NCBI GenBank assembly: GCA_949282215.1
Contig: CASDPF010000009.1
Coordinates: 1 to 64,000, forward strand
From: an uncultured bacterium
GTDB taxonomy: Bacteria; Cyanobacteriota; Vampirovibrionia; Gastranaerophilales; Gastranaerophilaceae
Length of the DNA stretch: 64,000 nt
Reading direction: 5' to 3'
Shown: positions 35,554 through 45,754 of the stretch, in pieces
Position numbering within the stretch: position 1 is the stretch's first letter
Layout of the letters: each line of letters starts with the position of its first letter
Program-made: the position numbers and the translations under genes
The notes under the pieces: model-generated
Told to the model about the DNA's origin: nothing
What the model saw: the letters and a program-made list of their open reading frames with translations, nothing else
Database searches by the model: none

Positions 35554-37272
35554 ATGAAAAATATTGAAAGAATTATACGAGTAAGCAAAGGTGAAAATTT
35601 AGCAGATTTAGTAATTAAAAATGCAAAATTAGTAAATGTTTTATCAGAAGAAATTTACGACACAGATATTGCAATTATTGACGGAAAAATTGCCGGAATT
35701 TCTAAAGGTTATAAAGGGAAAGAAGAAATAGATGTAAAAGGAGCCTATGTAACACCATCCTTCATAGATGGTCATGTCCATCTTGAAAGCTCAATGCTTA
35801 TGCCATCAGAATTTGCAAAACTCGTACTTGCCTCAGGTACAACAACAGTCATAGCAGACCCGCATGAAATTTCCAATGTAATGGGATTGCAAGGGATTAG
35901 TTTTATGAGAGAAGCTACAAAGAATCTTCCGCTTGATGTCTATATGATGCTTCCGTCGTGCGTTCCTGCAACAAATCTGGAGACGTCGGGGGTAGATTTA
36001 AACAGTTATGATTTAGCACTTTTAATTGATGCTCCTTGGGTGCTCGGAATTGCAGAAATGATGAATTTCCCAGGAGTAATAAATTGCGATAACAGCGTAT
36101 TAAGTAAAATTCAGCTTGGACTAGACAAAAATAAAAGAATAGACGGACATGCACCACACTTATGCGGAAAAGATTTAGACGCCTATATTGCCTCAGGAGT
36201 AACTTCAGACCATGAATGCACAACTCCTGAAGAAGCTATTGAAAAACTCCGTTTAGGAATGAACTTAATGATAAGAGAAGCAACAGGAGCAAGGGATTTA
36301 GAACCGTTAATTCCTGTATTAAAGAAATATAACACAAGAAAATGTATGTTTGTAACTGATGACAGACATCCAAAACATCTTGGAAAACATATTTCAAGAA
36401 TGGTAAAAAAAGCTGTACGACTTGGCATTAACCCAATTAAAGCAATACAGATGGCAAGCATTAACACGGCTGAATATTTTAAACTCAACGATATAGGTGC
36501 AATAGCTCCAGGGTATAAGGCTGATATCGCAGTATTTGATAATTTAGAAACGTTTGAGCCGAAAATGGTATTCAAAAACGGTCAGCTAGTCGCTAAAGAC
36601 GGGAAAATAACCATCGATATGACAGAATTAAAACCACCTGCTCTAAGGGGTTCAGTCAACATAAAATATTTATATAAAGAAGATTTGCAAATAAAAATTC
36701 CTGAAAACAAAGATAAAATAAAAGTAATTAATGTAATCCCAAAACAACTGATTACAAAACTTTCAATAGAACCTGCAAAAAACAAAAACGGATTTGCAAT
36801 TTCAGACACAGAAAATGACATTTTAAAAATTGCGGTAATAGAAAGACATAAAGCAACAGGCAATATCGGACTCGGGTTTGTAAAAGGGTTCGGACTCCAA
36901 TCAGGAGCCATCGCCTCAACTGTTGCTCACGACAGCCATAATATGATTGTAATAGGTACAAATGATGATGATATGTATTATGCAGCTGTAGAACTTGTAA
37001 AATCACAAGGCGGTAAAATCATTGTAGAAAACGGAAAAACTCTAGCACACTTAAAACTACCAATAGCAGGTCTAATGTCTGATAAACCCGCAAATGAAGT
37101 TATGGCAAAAATTTCAGAACTGGAAAAAGCTTCTGAAAAAATCGGATGCAAAATTGCTGATCCGTTTATGAGTATGGCATTTTTATCACTATCTGTAATC
37201 CCTGAAATTAAAATTACTGACAAAGGATTGATTGATGTAAATAAATTTGAAGTCACAAATTTATTTGAGTAA
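35554..37272 (+). CDS. ade: Adenine deaminase
   Basis: 572 aa amidohydrolase that converts adenine to hypoxanthine in purine salvage. Motifs: TPSFIDGHVHLESSMLMPSE (metal ligands in HVH), ADPHEISNVMG, IDGHAPHLCG, and the C-terminal domain with TVAHDSHNMIVIGTN. The length is normal. An SD-like GAAAGGC precedes the ATG. It follows pilin 5 with no clear terminator between them. Confidence 0.95.
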   Translation: MKNIERIIRVSKGENLADLVIKNAKLVNVLSEEIYDTDIAIIDGKIAGISKGYKGKEEIDVKGAYVTPSFIDGHVHLESSMLMPSEFAKLVLASGTTTVIADPHEISNVMGLQGISFMREATKNLPLDVYMMLPSCVPATNLETSGVDLNSYDLALLIDAPWVLGIAEMMNFPGVINCDNSVLSKIQLGLDKNKRIDGHAPHLCGKDLDAYIASGVTSDHECTTPEEAIEKLRLGMNLMIREATGARDLEPLIPVLKKYNTRKCMFVTDDRHPKHLGKHISRMVKKAVRLGINPIKAIQMASINTAEYFKLNDIGAIAPGYKADIAVFDNLETFEPKMVFKNGQLVAKDGKITIDMTELKPPALRGSVNIKYLYKEDLQIKIPENKDKIKVINVIPKQLITKLSIEPAKNKNGFAISDTENDILKIAVIERHKATGNIGLGFVKGFGLQSGAIASTVAHDSHNMIVIGTNDDDMYYAAVELVKSQGGKIIVENGKTLAHLKLPIAGLMSDKPANEVMAKISELEKASEKIGCKIADPFMSMAFLSLSVIPEIKITDKGLIDVNKFEVTNLFE

Positions 37273-37282
37273 GAAATTTGTT

Positions 37283-38188
37283 TTACTGTAATCTACGTTT
37301 CAACTCATATTTAACATCAGACAACGGCCCGTTATTTGGAGTTCTAAGTGTGTTATAGTAGTTTCTCACATAAACAAACGGATACTTAGGCAGCCAACCG
37401 AGTTTGAAAAATATTGTTACAGTATCAGCCCCTTGAGAAAGCATTAATTCATCAATCGTCTGCTCATGAGCAGGTGAAATTGAAGAAAAAACCTTTAACA
37501 AATAATCTGTAAAAGTTACGCCATAATAACCCGTAGCAGTTCCTGGCTTTGCAATGATTTCAGATATTTTAAAGTTTTCATCACCTTTAATATTTTTTAC
37601 ATCCTGAGGCAAAGCTAAAGTTTCGCCACGAACTTGCTCGATTTCATACCATTGTCCGTTATAATTTATTCTCATAATATTCGGTTTTGGCATATAAATA
37701 TCGTCAAATTTATTTTCTAAAATGGTGTTACCATCTTTATCCACAACACCATATTTAAAATCTTTGCAAGTCAAAAACATCTCGCCAAACAGCAAATCTA
37801 TTGAAGAATATTCTCTTGCCAAAAGCTCTTTTCCATTCTCATCATATAAAGCATATCTGTTTCCACTGCCGATTTTTAAATATCTTCCTAAAACTCTTTC
37901 AGCATGATTGTACTTAATCGGCACTAATTCAACACCTTGAGAATTAATCATCCCAAATTTAGATTTTCGCTGAACTATATAAGAAGACTCGCCAAGCCTA
38001 ATCATTTTTTTATATTCAGGCTCAACTATAACTTTATCATCACAAGTCTTAAGCCCCCAAAGCGATTCATCATTTTTAAAAAGCTTTACACATGAATTTA
38101 CCAATAAAGAATTATCCGCATTTTCTGCACTTACAAACCCATTACCCAACAATAAAACTAAACTTATAAGCAATATAATTTTCTTCAT
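37283..38188 (-). CDS. Exported WG-repeat protein
   Basis: 301 aa. Signal peptide about 1-21 (KKIILLISLVLLLGNGFVSA). Several WG (KWG) beta-repeats follow, for example SLWGLKTCDDKVIVEPEYKK, SKFGMINSQGVELVPIKYN and YGVVDKDGNTILENKFDDI. Such repeats form a surface-exposed beta structure of unknown role. The ATG at 38188 is preceded by TGtTATTAT ending 6 nt upstream and has no SD; an ATG at 38194 lies too near the -10 box. Confidence 0.8.
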   Translation of the reverse strand: MKKIILLISLVLLLGNGFVSAENADNSLLVNSCVKLFKNDESLWGLKTCDDKVIVEPEYKKMIRLGESSYIVQRKSKFGMINSQGVELVPIKYNHAERVLGRYLKIGSGNRYALYDENGKELLAREYSSIDLLFGEMFLTCKDFKYGVVDKDGNTILENKFDDIYMPKPNIMRINYNGQWYEIEQVRGETLALPQDVKNIKGDENFKISEIIAKPGTATGYYGVTFTDYLLKVFSSISPAHEQTIDELMLSQGADTVTIFFKLGWLPKYPFVYVRNYYNTLRTPNNGPLSDVKYELKRRLQ

Positions 38189-38241
38189 AAACATATAATA
38201 ACATAAAATTGTTTTATGATATAATTTTACTTGAGGATATT

Positions 38242-41019
38242 ATGGCAAGAAAATTTAAAATTATCGGTGGTGTTATATGTACAGCAGCAGTATTAGCTAG
38301 TATTCCGTTTGTCTTGTATCTAAAAGTTTTACCTGCAGCTGTCTCAAACCCTAAAGTTATACATTTTGTAGAAAATAAAATTAATCAATTCACAGATATA
38401 AATTTAGAACTTACCAACCCTGTATTAAAAACAGATTGGTCGCCGGTTATTTCATTCAAAACCGATAATATCAAATTATCTAAAAATGACATCAAAATTT
38501 TTGAAGCTCAAAATCTTGATACTGAAATTTCTTTTAAAGATGTATTTAAGAAAAAAATTATCCTGAATAAATTCGGGATTGACTATATCTTTGCTGACGT
38601 AAACAAATTGATGGCACTTGCACCAAAACAAAAAGAAGAAAAACCAAAACAAGAAAGCGAATGGGATATTGATTTCTATGATTCCGTACTTTATTTGAAA
38701 AAAAGTTTAATTCTATACAAGTTAGAGCCTGATATCTATGTAAAATTACAGGCAAATAATTTAAAAATAGATAACACTCAAAAAGTAGAAAAGTATTTAC
38801 ATTTTGACATCGATACCAAAATCAAAAAGAAAGACAGCATACTTCATTTTGCAATAGCAGACAAAAACCGTGTAGTTATTAAAAATAAAACACTAATGGT
38901 AAATGACTGCGTTCTTGATATTAACAAATCAAATGTTCATATTAATGCCACAGCTTCAAGAAAACAAGGAATGAATATCAATCTTTCTTCCAAAAAATTC
39001 AAAGTACAAGATGTAATTGATATAGTTAACTCAAATATAATTATCAGTAACGGAAAAGAAATGCTTGCCTTTTTCAAAGATATGAAAGGGGATTTTGACT
39101 TTGATATAAACCTTTCAAAAAAGAAAATGAACGGTACTATTAACATAAATCCGTCATCATTAAAAGTTATTCCTGTCAATAATCTTCCAATCAATGTAAC
39201 TAAAGGAACAGTTCTTTTAACAAATAACGATATAACTTTAAAAGATTTTTCAGGCTATTACGGCTCATTACCTTCAAATAAACTTTCAATGAACGGTATT
39301 ATAAAAGATTATACAAAATCTTGCGATACGGAATTTAATGTCACGACAGTTGCAACTAATGATTTCGCAAAAAATTATTTATCAAAAATGGTAGGTATTC
39401 CTATCACAATAGTAGGGAATGCAGGTACAAGAATTATTGTAAAATCAATATATAACAAAATAGACGTCGACTGGGCATCCAAACTCGCAAAAGGCGAAGA
39501 TATCCTAATCGATGGAGCATCACTAACTCCGACAGGATGGGATAGAGCAGTCCAAGCAAATCTTCATTTTGAAAATAATATTTTAAATATAAAAGACATA
39601 AATTATTATATAGCTCAAGAAATCGTAAAAGGAAGTAAAGTAAAACCTGTACTAACACTTCAAGGAAATGTCGACTGTTCAAAGCCAATTCCGGTTATTC
39701 AAGATTTAGGCTTCAATATTCCAAAACCTTTGCCGAGTGAATTTTTGAATGTATTAATCGGTCAGAGAATGTTTAGAGGCGGAGAGTTTTCAGGGAATTT
39801 GAAAGTCCTTAATAACGGCCCTTATCCTGTTATAAAAGGCAATATGAAAGCCCAAAAAATAAGAATACCATCCCAAAGACTTTCTATCAGAAACGGTGAA
39901 TTATATACTGACAAAGACGAAATACATCTTGTCGCAGAGGGTCGTTACAAACGTAATGAATTTGATTTTACGGGTGATATAGCAAACGGTCTGAAATATC
40001 CGATTGTAATAAAAGATGTAAACTTTGGAATGGATAAAATTGATTTAGACAGACTTTTACAATCGTTTAATAAGCAAAATACAGAAGCAGTCAAAACCGC
40101 CTCAGCCGTAAGTGTTGATGCCGCAGAAGATGATACTGCAGCTGATGAAGCTTATGTATTTGATGTGAATAATATCATCATTGAAAGATGTATTTTCAGA
40201 CTTAAAGAAGGTACATATAAAGATATCAACTTCGGTAATATTGCAGCAAATCTTACTCTTGATAAAAATAATATTCTTGAGCTTAAATCTAACAGATTTG
40301 ACATTGCAGATGGAATTTCTTCATTAAAAGTTCATTGTGATTTAAGAAATCATAAATATAATTTCAAACTTGGAGTTAAAGATATCAATTCAGACTTGAT
40401 GTCAACAACACTTTTAAATCTTCCAAGAGAAATTTCAGGAAAAGCAAGCGGAATAATGGATCTATATACTGATGATTCGCTAAAATTGAACGGAGAAATT
40501 AAATTTGTCGTCAATGACGGACAGATACAAAAAATCGGTCTGGTCGAATATGTCATGAAATTTGCAGCATTATTCAGAAACCCGCTTGCAATGATTAGCC
40601 CATCAACCGTATCTGATATAGTAAATATCCCTGAAGGAAAATTCAAAAAAATAACGGGTGATATGAAAATCAGAAATAACGTAATTGAAATGATGAAAAT
40701 AAAATCATCATCCCCACAATTAAGCAGTTTCATAATCGGAAGATATGATATGGAAACAAGCGATGCTACATTAAGAATTTATACAAAATTCAGTAATACT
40801 AAAAAAGGATTTGCCGGAGCATTAAGGAGTTTTTCTCTAAGCAGTCTAGCAAACAGAATTCCGCTAAGCAGCCGTAATGATGCCCAGTATTATTCAGCAG
40901 AACTTGAACAATTACCACCTTTAGAAGTCGGTGAAGAAGATAGTCAGGTATTTTTGACAAAAGTTGATGGAGATGTCGTAAATAACAATTTCCTTTCATC
41001 ATTAAAGAAAATTAAATAG
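38242..41019 (+). CDS. AsmA-like (AsmA/DUF3971/TamB-type) envelope protein
   Basis: 925 aa. One N-terminal membrane anchor (KIIGGVICTAAVLASIPFVL), then a long beta-rich periplasmic part ending in an AsmA-like C-terminal domain (SGIMDLYTDDSLKLNGEIKF … ITGDMKIRNNVIEMMKIK). Proteins of this group are thought to bridge the periplasm and help lipid or outer-membrane protein transport. The start at 38242 follows TTGAGGATATT. Followed after 7 nt by the L,D-transpeptidase gene, so both are probably co-transcribed. Confidence 0.8.
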   Translation: MARKFKIIGGVICTAAVLASIPFVLYLKVLPAAVSNPKVIHFVENKINQFTDINLELTNPVLKTDWSPVISFKTDNIKLSKNDIKIFEAQNLDTEISFKDVFKKKIILNKFGIDYIFADVNKLMALAPKQKEEKPKQESEWDIDFYDSVLYLKKSLILYKLEPDIYVKLQANNLKIDNTQKVEKYLHFDIDTKIKKKDSILHFAIADKNRVVIKNKTLMVNDCVLDINKSNVHINATASRKQGMNINLSSKKFKVQDVIDIVNSNIIISNGKEMLAFFKDMKGDFDFDINLSKKKMNGTININPSSLKVIPVNNLPINVTKGTVLLTNNDITLKDFSGYYGSLPSNKLSMNGIIKDYTKSCDTEFNVTTVATNDFAKNYLSKMVGIPITIVGNAGTRIIVKSIYNKIDVDWASKLAKGEDILIDGASLTPTGWDRAVQANLHFENNILNIKDINYYIAQEIVKGSKVKPVLTLQGNVDCSKPIPVIQDLGFNIPKPLPSEFLNVLIGQRMFRGGEFSGNLKVLNNGPYPVIKGNMKAQKIRIPSQRLSIRNGELYTDKDEIHLVAEGRYKRNEFDFTGDIANGLKYPIVIKDVNFGMDKIDLDRLLQSFNKQNTEAVKTASAVSVDAAEDDTAADEAYVFDVNNIIIERCIFRLKEGTYKDINFGNIAANLTLDKNNILELKSNRFDIADGISSLKVHCDLRNHKYNFKLGVKDINSDLMSTTLLNLPREISGKASGIMDLYTDDSLKLNGEIKFVVNDGQIQKIGLVEYVMKFAALFRNPLAMISPSTVSDIVNIPEGKFKKITGDMKIRNNVIEMMKIKSSSPQLSSFIIGRYDMETSDATLRIYTKFSNTKKGFAGALRSFSLSSLANRIPLSSRNDAQYYSAELEQLPPLEVGEEDSQVFLTKVDGDVVNNNFLSSLKKIK

Positions 41020-41026
41020 GAAGATT

Positions 41027-41662
41027 ATGAAAATAAATCCAGTAACAAACAATAGAGAAATATCAATTACACAAAGTTTTGGTGATACAAACACAAAATT
41101 AAACACAATTTTTTCTACATCAGATACCACAAAAACAAAAGAAATACCTCAGACAGGGCTTATTCTGGAGAATGAAAAAGTTCCGCCCAAAGGCAGTAAT
41201 AGTCCCGAGCATTTAAAAAATGCTCCAAGTCCTATTATTACTGTTGCAGGTGAAGAAAAATTTGCATCAATAGTGGTTGATACCGAACACAATCTGTTAT
41301 ACAAATATAACGACAAAGGCGAAGCTGAAATGGTCTATTCTGTTGCAACAGGCAAAAAAAGAACTCCAACACGAAAAGGTATTAAAATGATTACTAATGT
41401 AGAGGATTATCCATACAAAACGGCTTATGGAACTAAAAGGAAGAAAAATCCTGACGACTATGGTCCTAACGTAATTATTATTGAAAACATTAATCCTGAA
41501 ACCGGAAAAATATATGGCAACAACGGTCAATTTATCCATGGGAATAATAATCCGAGCAGTATTGGAGAATACGCTTCCCTTGGATGTGTTCGAATGGATA
41601 ATGAAGTTATCAAAAAGTTAGCTAAAGAAGTCGTTAAACAAACTTATGTCTTAGTGAAATAA
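41027..41662 (+). CDS. L,D-transpeptidase (YkuD) domain protein without signal peptide
   Basis: 211 aa. The YkuD active-site pattern is complete: FIHGNNNPSSIGEYASLGCV with H171, C187 and then R189. YkuD enzymes make 3-3 cross-links or attach proteins in peptidoglycan. The N-terminus has no signal peptide or anchor; instead it carries SITQSFGDTN (13-22), like other cytosol-looking proteins here. Either it is exported by another route or it acts on cytosolic substrates. SD AGGAAG precedes the ATG. Confidence 0.8.
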   Translation: MKINPVTNNREISITQSFGDTNTKLNTIFSTSDTTKTKEIPQTGLILENEKVPPKGSNSPEHLKNAPSPIITVAGEEKFASIVVDTEHNLLYKYNDKGEAEMVYSVATGKKRTPTRKGIKMITNVEDYPYKTAYGTKRKKNPDDYGPNVIIIENINPETGKIYGNNGQFIHGNNNPSSIGEYASLGCVRMDNEVIKKLAKEVVKQTYVLVK

Positions 41663-41664
41663 AA

Positions 41665-42471
41665 TTATAAGTAACATTTAGGTTCTTGACCAGCAACTCC
41701 TGCATATAATTCAACGTATTCTTTTGCCGGACTAGAATTAATTTTTGTCAAAAGAACTTCTTCAATTTGGAAAAATCCGACATCGCCTGACATCTCAATT
41801 TCGATTTTTATAGGTTTCTTTTCACCGTGATGAATTCCGATACGATTAATTGCATTAGCGGAATATTTATGAATATCACCAATTTTTGGAGTTTTATTAA
41901 TTGAAAGCGGAATTCTTGCTCTGCCTTTTGTCATATCACACCCATCAGCAATAAGAAGAATGCCTGCTTCAATAGAATGAATTTTTCTTGAAGACATGTG
42001 ACCTATAATTGCCTCAGTAGCAAGTGACTTTATAACAATACGCTTGTGCAAATCATCAGGAAAAACATGCATCAAAGTCCTATCAATCAATGGTTGAGCA
42101 AGCATGGCAGACATTTCCTCATGACCTTGACGACCAATCATCATACCCAAATCGTGCATCATACCTGCCATAATTACAGCACACATACTATCTTCAAAAG
42201 TCCCGACTTCTTCCAATTCAAGAGAAGTTTTTATTCCTGACTCTTGGAGAATATTCAGCATTTTAATAGCATTGCCAACAACCTGTCTCATATGCACAGG
42301 CCCATGGTCATTAAAACCTAAGCGTTTTATTGAAACATTATTGGCATATTCTTGCATTTCCTGCAGTTCTTCATCTGCAAAAAGATAATTAACAAGTTTA
42401 AGACAATTTGGATTATTCTCAAGTCTTTTTAATATTTTCGATTCAATAGATACTTCTTTAACTGATTTCAT
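41665..42471 (-). CDS. HD-domain phosphohydrolase
   Basis: 268 aa. HD residues: H56 and H60 in NDHGPVHMRQ, then MMHDLGMM with H106-D107. HD proteins hydrolyse phosphate esters such as nucleotides or cyclic dinucleotides; the substrate here is unknown. Ends 3 bases from the convergent L,D-transpeptidase gene. No signal peptide. Confidence 0.8.
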   Translation of the reverse strand: MKSVKEVSIESKILKRLENNPNCLKLVNYLFADEELQEMQEYANNVSIKRLGFNDHGPVHMRQVVGNAIKMLNILQESGIKTSLELEEVGTFEDSMCAVIMAGMMHDLGMMIGRQGHEEMSAMLAQPLIDRTLMHVFPDDLHKRIVIKSLATEAIIGHMSSRKIHSIEAGILLIADGCDMTKGRARIPLSINKTPKIGDIHKYSANAINRIGIHHGEKKPIKIEIEMSGDVGFFQIEEVLLTKINSSPAKEYVELYAGVAGQEPKCYL

Positions 42472-42537
42472 AATTTTACCTTATCAATATTTCTACTTAT
42501 AGCATAACTCATAATCGAAATATTTTCCACATAAAAT

Positions 42538-43242
42538 CTAACTATGAGATTTTCTATAAATTTGGTAATTTTGTAAATCACGAAAATTCCAGTTGATATC
42601 CTTTTTAACAACTTTTGCAGGATTACCGGCAAGTATTACATTAGACTCATTGAATTTCTTAGTAACAACACTCGCCCAGCCTACAATACTATCATCGGAA
42701 ATTTTAGTATTTTTACCGATTTTAACATCTTTTCCGACCCAAACATGCCTGCCTATTTCAATACTTTTACCGAAATTAAGAGGGTTTCCTTCTAAATCAG
42801 TAATTGTATGAACATCCGTACACCAAACGTCAATTCCCCAAGAGAACATACAATCATCCCCGATTTTTATAGAAGAATTATCGTCCTGCAAAAACAACCG
42901 AGCACCGCAAAAGATAATATTATCACCAATATTAATTGAACAATTATTTGCATAACGGGCAACTCCAGGGTCAATTGTATCTTCAGGAGGATTTCCAATA
43001 TTTATGGTAAGTCCTGTCAGTCCGATAGTATCATTCACAGGATAAAAAACTTTTCCGATATTAACAGAATTGTTTTTACCAAAAATTGCAATCAACAGAC
43101 CTTTTTGGTGAATAAAATCTTCAGGATTTTCAACTTTTATTTTAACAATATTATTTTCACCCGATATATGTATAAATTCGATTTTTTCTTTAATTACCTG
43201 ATTTCCATCAGGAGTTTCCAATATAATTTTATTATTATTCAT
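42538..43242 (-). CDS. Hexapeptide-repeat acyltransferase
   Basis: 234 aa. A left-handed beta-helix formed by isoleucine-led hexapeptides (SINIGDNIIFC, SIEIGRHVWVGKDVKIGKNT) and the xenobiotic/CysE-type ending NVILAGNPAKVVKK. It probably acetylates a sugar of a surface polysaccharide. The SD AGGAGG lies before the ATG. The N-terminal 80 residues add an unfamiliar beta-rich region. Confidence 0.8.
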   Translation of the reverse strand: MNNNKIILETPDGNQVIKEKIEFIHISGENNIVKIKVENPEDFIHQKGLLIAIFGKNNSVNIGKVFYPVNDTIGLTGLTINIGNPPEDTIDPGVARYANNCSINIGDNIIFCGARLFLQDDNSSIKIGDDCMFSWGIDVWCTDVHTITDLEGNPLNFGKSIEIGRHVWVGKDVKIGKNTKISDDSIVGWASVVTKKFNESNVILAGNPAKVVKKDINWNFRDLQNYQIYRKSHS

Positions 43243-43464
43243 AAAGTCCTCCTATGAAAAAATTATATTACTTGATAGTAACTATCAGTCAAGGATAAAA
43301 TATTACTAAATTCTATGTTAAATTACTAATCAAAATAATTAAGCTATTAAAGTAAATTTATCCAACATTCTTTCTTATTTTTAATTGAATATAACTCATT
43401 TACTAATAATATTTGTACTTTTTAAAAAATAAACTTATAATTGTAAAAGGATATTAAATTAACC

Positions 43465-43803
43465 ATGGACATTTTAAATAAATTAGCAAAATCAGAATTT
43501 CGAAACAGATTTAAACTAAAAGCAAAAGACCTTGAATATATAAAAGATAAAGGCATTGATAAAATATATACACATGCTAAAGATTTTATAAAAAAAAGAA
43601 TTGCACCTGCGGAAATTCCAAATGACGGAAAACAAACCCCAATGAGAGGTCATCCTGTTTTTATTGCACAACACGCAACTGCAACTTGCTGTAGAGGTTG
43701 TATTGAAAAATGGCATAAAATTCCTAAAGGTAAGGAGTTAACATTAAGTCAACAAGAACATTTAGTTTCCATAATTATGGAATGGCTAAAAAAGCAGTTA
43801 TGA
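43465..43803 (+). CDS. DUF4186 family protein
   Basis: 112 aa. GHPVFIAQHATATCCRGCIE, then KWHKIPKG, is the hallmark of DUF4186, whose Cys/His pattern suggests a metal site. Function unknown. Size matches the family. It ends 6 nt inside the convergent calpain-like gene. Confidence 0.82.
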   Translation: MDILNKLAKSEFRNRFKLKAKDLEYIKDKGIDKIYTHAKDFIKKRIAPAEIPNDGKQTPMRGHPVFIAQHATATCCRGCIEKWHKIPKGKELTLSQQEHLVSIIMEWLKKQL

Positions 43804-44700
43804 ATTTTTCAAGTCTAAAAATGTTATACTGCGTACATTTCCACAGAAATCTTTAATAGGAATTTTTTCTTCATTGGCACTATTATGAGGGTTGATTAAA
43901 GTAACAAATTCACCATCTATTCCCTTAATTGTATACGCATGATGTATATACAAACCATTCAGTTTTTCTTTAAAATTACAGGTAATAGCATACTTTTCGG
44001 GATTTTCCTTTAAAGACATAACCAAATCCTTAATTTTTTTAGAACAACCAATTTTTGCATTAAAGAAAGTCTTCGCTTTTTTACCTGTAATTAAATATAT
44101 TATATCTGACGAGAACCCGCCTGCAAGAGGATCTTTAGGATTACCTAATGCGAACTTTCCATTAACAACATTAGGATCTTCATTCTTCGTATAATCATTA
44201 TTTGTTATAAGCTTTTTTTTATAATATTCGGCTGCTAACTCTATTGCTAACATATCATCGCTGCCCTTTACATATTTCTTACTCTGTTTTGCGGCACTTA
44301 ATACCATTTGAGGAATAATTATATTTGTATTTGTACCTTTAAAACAAACAACCACACCGTCATCAGTTTTTACCAGTGATTTTTTAATATATTCTCGACC
44401 TTTTTGTGTGTTAGCCAGTGCATTAATTCCGGCAAGCAGCCAACAATCATTTTTTACTTGTTTTATAGCTTCTATATTCCCGTTTATTGTAATTTCGGTA
44501 TTAGTATAATTATTTACATACTGCCAACCTGCAATTGAGTCAAAATCCACAGTATAAAATTTAGGTATAAAATCCTTATACTTTTCCTGAGGCATTTTAA
44601 AGTCAATAATTGAAACCAAATTTTTTGGATTATTTTGACTAACTTGTCGTTTTTCCGCAATAGGATTTGTATTATTCATAAAAGCAGAAATTGATAACAT
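43798..44700 (-). CDS. Calpain-like (peptidase C2) cysteine protease
   Basis: 300 aa. VKNDCWLLAGINALANTQKG matches the calpain Cys motif (C86, with Q81 just before as oxyanion candidate), IHHAYTIKGIDGEFV the His motif (H254) and LINPHNS the Asn motif (N270); order and spacing fit a C2 papain-like fold. Calpain domains are common in eukaryotes and patchy in bacteria. No signal peptide is seen, so location is uncertain. The SD GGAG precedes the ATG at 44700. Divergent from a JAMM-like gene. Confidence 0.7.
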   Translation of the reverse strand: MLSISAFMNNTNPIAEKRQVSQNNPKNLVSIIDFKMPQEKYKDFIPKFYTVDFDSIAGWQYVNNYTNTEITINGNIEAIKQVKNDCWLLAGINALANTQKGREYIKKSLVKTDDGVVVCFKGTNTNIIIPQMVLSAAKQSKKYVKGSDDMLAIELAAEYYKKKLITNNDYTKNEDPNVVNGKFALGNPKDPLAGGFSSDIIYLITGKKAKTFFNAKIGCSKKIKDLVMSLKENPEKYAITCNFKEKLNGLYIHHAYTIKGIDGEFVTLINPHNSANEEKIPIKDFCGNVRSITFLDLKNS

Positions 44701-44836
44701 TTTTATTCTCCAAATATCCCTTATATTATTAAAAACATTATCAACAAAATAATTGACAAAATTTCTATAATTATATTTTTTATATTAAGCAATTTTTGGA
44801 CAATAAAAAACTTTATATTTTTGTAGGGACTATTGA

Positions 44837-45676
44837 ATGTTTACAAAATTAAAAACGATATCATCACTAGCATCATATTTCAAAAATGTTTATGCCTCTC
44901 AAAAGCCTCAGAAGTTTTTAGCAAAACAAGTCCAAGATATTGAAATTTTTGGAACTCGACATTATATGGACGGAAATGTTCCTGCTGAAATAATAGAAAA
45001 ATATACCCCCTTACGAAGATTAAGTAAAAAAACATGCACATTGTCAGATTCTAAATATTTTATTAAAAAATTTGAAAGCGAAAATAAAAATGAAATACCA
45101 AAATTGTGGTCACAAATGTCAGAAGAGCAAAAAGTAGATTTTATAGTCAAAAACAGATATGAGAAATTAGTTTCCAATAAAATAATGAATGATATATCAA
45201 AATCCAGAGTTGAAGAAGCATTTGGATTAACAACAGATGGACAAATTCGTTACTATGGGAATTGTCATTCAAGCAGACATTGCCCAGGAACTGAAAATAA
45301 TAATTTAATCTCTATACATAATCATCCTATACAATTTGGCATCGATTATACAAAAGAAGAATATAAAGCAATAAATCAAAGTTTTCATCCTTTTTCTCAG
45401 AGTGATATTATACACAGCATAAAAAGACCAAAAGCTTATGTAGTTGATATGAATGGAAATAAATACAGCCTAATTCCAAATAAAAAATTACAAAACCATT
45501 ATAAAATAGATAACTATATCGATGAATTATCATCTGATTTAACTAATATTACATCAAAAAACATCAATAAATATTCTAAAATCTCTGATGCGATAAAATA
45601 TTCAAGACTTGGATACATAAACAGAATAAAAAAAGATGGTCATGAAATAAAACAACTAAATTTGTTTGATACTTAA
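44837..45676 (+). CDS. Protein with JAMM/RadC-like metalloprotease motif
   Basis: 279 aa. ISIHNHP (H161, H163, P164) followed later by FSQSD (S187, D190) resembles the HxHP…SxxD zinc site of JAB/RadC domains, with a longer insertion than usual; a Glu near 126-127 could be the upstream ligand. GQIRYYGNCHSSRHC adds possible metal ligands. JAMM enzymes remove ubiquitin-like tags, but the call rests on short motifs. No signal peptide. SD-like GGGA before the ATG. Confidence 0.45.
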   Translation: MFTKLKTISSLASYFKNVYASQKPQKFLAKQVQDIEIFGTRHYMDGNVPAEIIEKYTPLRRLSKKTCTLSDSKYFIKKFESENKNEIPKLWSQMSEEQKVDFIVKNRYEKLVSNKIMNDISKSRVEEAFGLTTDGQIRYYGNCHSSRHCPGTENNNLISIHNHPIQFGIDYTKEEYKAINQSFHPFSQSDIIHSIKRPKAYVVDMNGNKYSLIPNKKLQNHYKIDNYIDELSSDLTNITSKNINKYSKISDAIKYSRLGYINRIKKDGHEIKQLNLFDT

Positions 45677-45754
45677 ATTTGCACAATGGACAAAAATTAA
45701 TGCAAAAATTCTTAGTAATAAAAAAGAGTCCAATTTTAACATTATAAATAATAC

